From: Septoria linicola
Taxonomy: Eukaryota > Ascomycota > Dothideomycetes > Mycosphaerellales > Mycosphaerellaceae
DNA: 64,000 bases
Direction: 5' to 3'
Assembly: GCA_024114885.1 (NCBI GenBank)
Contig: CP099433.1
Span: forward strand, 248,001 to 312,000
Made by a program: the position numbers and the translations under genes. This document shows, in pieces, positions 60,302-64,000 of the stretch. Within the stretch, counting starts at the first letter, position 1. The number at the start of each line of letters is the position of its first letter. Under the pieces are notes generated by a model, which did no database searches, was not told the origin of the DNA, and saw only the letters and a list, made by a program, of their open reading frames with translations.

Positions 60302-60598
60302 GCCAGACTCCTGACTTCTCACCATCTCAGTCACTCCCTCCCTCCCACTTCTTGACCTCCGACATGCGCAAGTCCATCACAATCGTGCCCAACGCAACAA
60401 CACCTCCAACCTTGCGTTCACACCCTGCCAAAGCGGCTACCACCAGACACTTGTGTACAAACTCTGCCTTGACGGGTCGGAAAACAACAAAATCAACCCC
60501 AAGTGTGCGACAGTGGTAATGTCGCTATACCGGTAAGCATGCGATGTTCTGCTCTGCTTTAACTGGTGTGCTTGTATTAGGCTTCGGCATTCGTAAGA
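60302..60598 (+). CDS. Candidate small two-exon gene or relic, Cys-containing product
   Basis: A plus-strand frame reads L-L-T-I-S-V-T-P-S-L-P-L-L-D-L as a possible hydrophobic leader, then a polar segment with three Cys (F-T-P-C-Q-S-G-Y-H-Q-T-L-V-Y-K-L-C-L-D-G-S-E...N-P-K-C-A-T-V-V-M-S-L-Y). It meets a model fungal intron at 60533-60580 (48 bp, GTAAGC...CTTTAAC...TAG). After splicing the frame ends at TAA (60596-60598). No ATG is in frame at the leader; the ATG at 60364 is in another frame, so the start is missing or mutated. Just downstream, I-Q-P-R-C-T-E-V-V-M-S-L repeats the end of exon 1. A small secreted protein is one reading; a relic is equally possible. Confidence 0.35.
60533..60580 (+). 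other. Predicted spliceosomal intron (48 bp)
   Basis: GTAAGC donor, CTTTAAC branch-like sequence and TAG acceptor, the short-intron layout of filamentous ascomycetes. Confidence 0.5.
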
Positions 60599-60890
60599 TT
60601 CAGCCCCGCTGTACTGAAGTGGTAATGTCGCTGCGTTAGTGTACGTTCGAAAACTTGGTGTTGTTCAGATATTGTGCTTTACGAAGCACTGCATATCGCC
60701 TGCCTGCCCGGGTTTTCAGGCACTGTTTCCTCGAAAGACCTACCTTCTTCTCATACACTGACCGTTCGGGGCCTATAGCAGTCGGCCTTCGGGGAGATTG
60801 TCCTCGTCCGTCGTGTTCGTGGTGCTAGTGATCATGAAGATGTGCGTGTTCTTTTTTTTTCCTTCACCCGGATGCCAACTGACAACAGCG

Positions 60891-60912
60891 ACGACGCGCG
60901 TGAACGCGTCGT
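60891..60912. repeat. Short perfect inverted repeat, ACGACGCG/CGCGTCGT
   Basis: 8-bp arms around CGTGAA; includes an ACGCGT box at 60904-60909. Role unknown. Confidence 0.5.
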
Positions 60913-61024
60913 AACGCGACGTAAACAATTTCTTGCGGCTTTTAGTGCACTGGATCTAGTCTCGCCTCGCCCACAGCTTCGCAGAAGGGGGCGAGAATAT
61001 CATAGTTGAACGATACGAATCTAA

Positions 61025-62392
61025 TTACGAACCGCTATGTAGAGTTCTGTCTTGCAAACGACTCGATCGTCGCGGCGTCATACTCTGTCTCCCTCGATAG
61101 ACGCCTCTCTGAGTCCAGCTCGGGTCGTCAGCGTCACCCGTCTCATCTGCGGCCTGTTCCTGCTTGCGGAACTTCATCTCACGCTGCTCATCGATCTCTT
61201 CCTCGGGCGTGCGGATCCGGCGGCGCTTGCGCTGAAGAGGAGGTTTAGGCGGCACGAATGTCTTCTTCTCGGCATCCTGCAACCATGCCGTGAGCGTAGC
61301 AAAGGGGATGGTGATGGCGGGACACGTATCTTTGCTCTCCTGCGGCAGGTCGTCAAAGACTTGCTCGGGCACCAAGTCAGCCAGACGCAGCCTCAAGTCT
61401 CCATCACATGCGACACCAGAAGCGTCGCGGAACGGCACTCCCTTTAGATGCAGATCGCTGAATGCTTCGCCATCTGCATTGAATGCAGGCCGCCACAAAT
61501 AGACGGTAGCACTCTGATCAGTCGTGGGACGCCTCGTTCGCCGGAATGGGATATCAAAGGCCAGCACGCAGCGAATGTGAAAATCGCTGTCGAGGAGATA
61601 GTCGTCTGCCAGGTCGGCCAACGCCCGCCTCTGCTGCGAGTAGCTCACTTCTGCGACCAGCGCAGGCCATTTGTGGTTGTCGTAGACGATGCACGAGTCG
61701 GGGTTTCTGCTTCGTGTAATCAGTGGTTTCTTGGTCTCCAGTGCTGCCGTGTTCCTCGCCCTCGCCGTCTCGCCATGGTCGGATTGTGCCTGTACTCCAT
61801 CGCTGCTGACCGCCTCGGCACTCTCGCCGGGCTCTGCAGCTGCGCGCTTACTACTCTCGCCTACCTCCGCTATTGTCTGCTCCTCGCCCTTGCCTGCCTC
61901 CGCTGCTGGAGTCTCGGTGGGCGCGCCAAAGGTCAGAGTTCGATTCCCTGCCAACTTTATACGGCGCAAGGCGTGGTAGTGTGCGCGAAGCAGCGGCAAG
62001 ATGACTTCCGTGACGTGGTGATTGAAATGCGAGACAAAGTCCTCGTGCACCTTGTCGGGCATGCGGAGCACATATGTCGCTTCCTCGGGAATGTAGTCGT
62101 ACCGCGCGTGAGCCTCATACCACGCCTGGAGTTGCGGGTCCGCAGCCAGGCGCGCAACAAACAGCTCAAATTGCGCCGGCAGCAGTGAGAGTGCGTACTG
62201 ATCGGGAGCTGGTGCTGTAGCAGGCGCGATGAAGGGTGATAGGCCGGTGGAAACGCGGCGCAGCGCGAGGAGGAGGTCGTCAGCGGCAGAGGTGGGCTTC
62301 GGCGAGAGCGGCGGCGAGGGTGGCAGCTCTTGACGCTTCGACATGAGGACTGTGAGAGGCAGCGTATCTCGTCGTGTCGGAAGCTGCCTCAA
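61025..62392 (-). CDS. Fungal conserved protein with a possible PD-(D/E)XK-like core (455 aa, or 439 from the second Met)
   Basis: Intact single-exon frame. Met at 62392 is upstream; Met-17 at 62344 (M-S-K-R-Q-E-L-P-P-S-P-P) is the more likely start because what precedes it looks like leader. A Ser/Pro N-terminus leads to a helical region (about 65-145) and a disordered Ala/Glu linker (about 155-225). The conserved core at about 231-301 has P-D-S-C-I-V-Y-D, W-P-A-L-V-A-E-V-S-Y-S-Q and T-V-Y-L-W-R-P. The C-terminal tail holds a strong basic signal (R-K-R-R-R-I-R, about 389-394) and a coiled-coil-like charged stretch. The E-V-S-Y-S-Q block and the WRP ending match a family I recall as multi-copy in Dothideomycetes; the Asp-232/Glu-248 arrangement recalls PD-(D/E)XK nucleases, but a catalytic Lys is not obvious, so enzymatic activity is uncertain. 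Probably nuclear. Confidence 0.72.
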   Translation of the reverse strand: MRQLPTRRDTLPLTVLMSKRQELPPSPPLSPKPTSAADDLLLALRRVSTGLSPFIAPATAPAPDQYALSLLPAQFELFVARLAADPQLQAWYEAHARYDYIPEEATYVLRMPDKVHEDFVSHFNHHVTEVILPLLRAHYHALRRIKLAGNRTLTFGAPTETPAAEAGKGEEQTIAEVGESSKRAAAEPGESAEAVSSDGVQAQSDHGETARARNTAALETKKPLITRSRNPDSCIVYDNHKWPALVAEVSYSQQRRALADLADDYLLDSDFHIRCVLAFDIPFRRTRRPTTDQSATVYLWRPAFNADGEAFSDLHLKGVPFRDASGVACDGDLRLRLADLVPEQVFDDLPQESKDTCPAITIPFATLTAWLQDAEKKTFVPPKPPLQRKRRRIRTPEEEIDEQREMKFRKQEQAADETGDADDPSWTQRGVYRGRQSMTPRRSSRLQDRTLHSGS

Positions 62393-62915
62393 AGCGGTGC
62401 TGTGGTGAGATTGCGGCGCTGGAGTCCTGGACGAGAGATTCTCTCGCCCTGCCTCTTTTCTTCTGAGGTGAGCATCACTAGCACAATGGAGTCACAGTCT
62501 CGTCAATAGAGGTGTAGAAGGAGCTGGCTTTGTTTTCTTGCGTCAAGAGAGTGTCGCACTGCCGAGTCCACGCATGTGTAGATCACACGTGACACAGGAC
62601 CCATGGATGTTGCGGTTCTAAGCGCAGCAAGCTCCCGCTCCCGCTGTCCCTCTCGGTCGCGCTCCACACGTTCCTCTCTTGACCTCACTAGTTACTTCCG
62701 TCCCAAATGCCAACCCTTGATCGAGCGAAGATTGTGCCCAACTCGTGGGGTCCGAAAATCCCTTTTGCTTTCTACAATAAGGTTCCAACCGCTATCCATT
62801 CTACTAAGACTGCCGTACAGAACCTTCAGCACTCTAACTCTGGGAAAAGTGGGGTGCAATGCAAGACAACGATGAGCTACTCCAGCCTTGTTGTCTGTGA
62901 GTACACAAAACAACC
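62393..62915. promoter_or_regulatory. Shared upstream region of two divergent genes
   Basis: The minus-strand gene starts at 62392 (or 62344) and the plus-strand FHA gene at 62916, so these 520 bp hold both promoters. No specific element was recognised beyond pyrimidine-rich stretches (about 62625-62680). Confidence 0.5.
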
Positions 62916-64000
62916 ATGGGCGACGCAGCCTTTCGCTTTGCGTCGCTGACGCCCACAAATGCTCAAGCTCAACAAAACTTCTCGGCCGTAGCAGAGAAGC
63001 TGCAGGCGCAGCCCGCTACGCAGTACGCACATCACCGCAAATTTGTGCACATCAGCCCTACGCAGGCGCCCTTGCTCGATCCTGCTCGTTCGATGACCTC
63101 GGAGTCCTCAGATGACGGTGTACTGGTGAAGTCACCGGCGGCAGCGCTACTCTGGTCAGGATATTACATTTTCTCGTATAATGTGCTCCCAGCTGTGGCG
63201 CGCAATGGATGGGCCATCGGTGGTGGCGACCGGGACATCGACCCAGATACCGGTCTGGTGGACTTTTTGACTGACACAAGCGGAGGAATGCTCAAGAGGT
63301 TTGCTGAGTTCAGATTTGACCATGAAGGAGTATTCTTCCTTTCCGCGCGACACACTGGCGTACAAATGGATGGACGGCCCGTCAAAAAGTACATACATCA
63401 GACTGTCGCCAGCTCGACGACTTTACGATTCGGCTCGTGCGACTATCGGCTCGACTTTGAGCAACCTCCTGCTGAGGAGGAGTCAGCAGTCCAACGACGC
63501 AAGAATACCTTCCTTGCCGAAGCAGGCATTACACACCATGATCCGCACCCGGCCTCTTCAGCGACCCCGACGCCGTCACACCATGAGGTCACTCTTGGCG
63601 ACTGGTACATTCGTGCCATCACCGGCAGGACACGACAGAGCACGATCAAATGCGCAATTCGGAAAATCGCCACAGAGACCGCTGCGTGCAAGACGCTTCC
63701 GCGCCATTCGGTTGATCAGAGCCGACTTATTGACGAGGAGATTGAGACGTATCGTGACATTCACCAAAAACTTCTGGCAAAGGGCCCTGACAGTCGAGGT
63801 CGGCAGCACGTGCGCAGGCTCAGAGACGTGCACTATTCCAGTGGTCACGACACGTGGCGAGCTGGGCACGATGACGAGGTCACGCTGTTTTGGATGCCAT
63901 TCGCGCACCATACGTTATCAGAGTTCTGCTACAGCGAGGTAGCAGCGACACCTCCGCGAACGGTGGGAACATCAGACGAGAGAAAGACATGGTTGACCCA
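62916..64000 (+). CDS. FHA-domain plus protein-kinase-like protein, 5' part (361 codons seen)
   Basis: ATG at 62916 in a good fungal start context (CAACCATGG) opens a frame that stays open to the window end. Residues 96-182 fit a forkhead-associated domain: G-W-A-I-G-G-G-D start, R-F-A-E-F-R-F core, F-F-L...V-x-M-D-G-R-P, and a final R-F-G-S-C-D-Y-R-L-D-F strand. A linker follows, then a kinase N-lobe-like segment: L-G-D-W-Y-I-R-A-I-T-G near 227-237 with a degenerate Gly loop, A-A-C-K-T-L-P-R with the beta-3 Lys at 259, E-E-I-E of helix C near 274-277, and L-F-W-M-P-F-A-H-H-T as hinge. The order resembles checkpoint kinases of the Rad53/Cds1 type, but Dothideomycetes have other FHA-kinase-like families and the Gly loop is poor, so a pseudokinase is possible. 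The 3' part is outside. Confidence 0.75.
   Translation, partial: MGDAAFRFASLTPTNAQAQQNFSAVAEKLQAQPATQYAHHRKFVHISPTQAPLLDPARSMTSESSDDGVLVKSPAAALLWSGYYIFSYNVLPAVARNGWAIGGGDRDIDPDTGLVDFLTDTSGGMLKRFAEFRFDHEGVFFLSARHTGVQMDGRPVKKYIHQTVASSTTLRFGSCDYRLDFEQPPAEEESAVQRRKNTFLAEAGITHHDPHPASSATPTPSHHEVTLGDWYIRAITGRTRQSTIKCAIRKIATETAACKTLPRHSVDQSRLIDEEIETYRDIHQKLLAKGPDSRGRQHVRRLRDVHYSSGHDTWRAGHDDEVTLFWMPFAHHTLSEFCYSEVAATPPRTVGTSDERKTWLT

Noticed and set aside
61448..62188. 246-codon plus-strand ORF
   Set aside because: Shadow of the minus-strand 61025-62392 gene, Cys/Leu-rich and without domain.
63301..63942. 213-codon plus-strand ORF
   Set aside because: Alternative frame within the FHA/kinase-like gene that starts at 62916 and runs past the window end.

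Overview
The window looks like a filamentous ascomycete chromosome, probably Dothideomycetes (inferred; no marker gene proves it). It alternates sharply between AT-rich blocks (1-20315 and 25570-50110) and two islands of ordinary composition (20315-25565 and 50110-64000). In the AT blocks CpA and TpG are almost gone while CpG, CpC and CpT remain. Old reading frames survive there as single frames broken almost only by TAA and TAG, which is what CAA, CAG and TGG become. This is the footprint of repeat-induced point mutation (RIP) with strong CpA preference, so the first 20 kb carries no intact ORF although it is full of former genes. BLOCK 1 (1-20315) is a stack of LTR retrotransposons: an old minus-strand Copia (Copia-2, about 7800-10135 or beyond), a minus-strand Gypsy (Gypsy-2, 4743 to about 7800), a minus-strand Copia (Copia-A, leaving the window at base 1) inserted in the Gypsy RNase H region, and a complete plus-strand copy of the same Copia family (Copia-B, 13332-19627, 277-bp LTRs, 5-bp target duplication) inside a RIP-mutated frame of unknown family. 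ISLAND 1 (20315-25565) has no intact gene, only three decayed coding regions. BLOCK 2 (25570-50110) has two tandem arrays (159-bp and 68-bp periods) and a hAT-type DNA transposon, 27752-49246, with near-matching terminal inverted repeats and an 8-bp target duplication. Inside the hAT are its minus-strand transposase, an unidentified minus-strand frame, and a plus-strand frame aligning without gaps to the histone H3 fold over 70 residues. That H3-like frame is split by a 13.2-kb Gypsy (Gypsy-1). Gypsy-1 carries Gag, Pol and an additional frame of about 1070 codons, ORF3, downstream of Pol; four copies of a palindromic 25-29-nt motif flank and separate the three frames. ISLAND 2 (50110-64000) has three convincing genes: a double-chromodomain protein with an acidic octapeptide repeat and ACGCGT boxes upstream (51963-53156, minus), a fungal nuclear protein with a possible PD-(D/E)XK-like core (61025-62392, minus), and the 5' part of an FHA-plus-kinase-like protein leaving the window (62916-64000, plus). 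The rest is decayed or partial coding sequence and short repeats. No tRNA, rRNA or CRISPR array was recognised. Translations were made by hand, so AT-block boundaries without an LTR, inverted repeat or target duplication are approximate.
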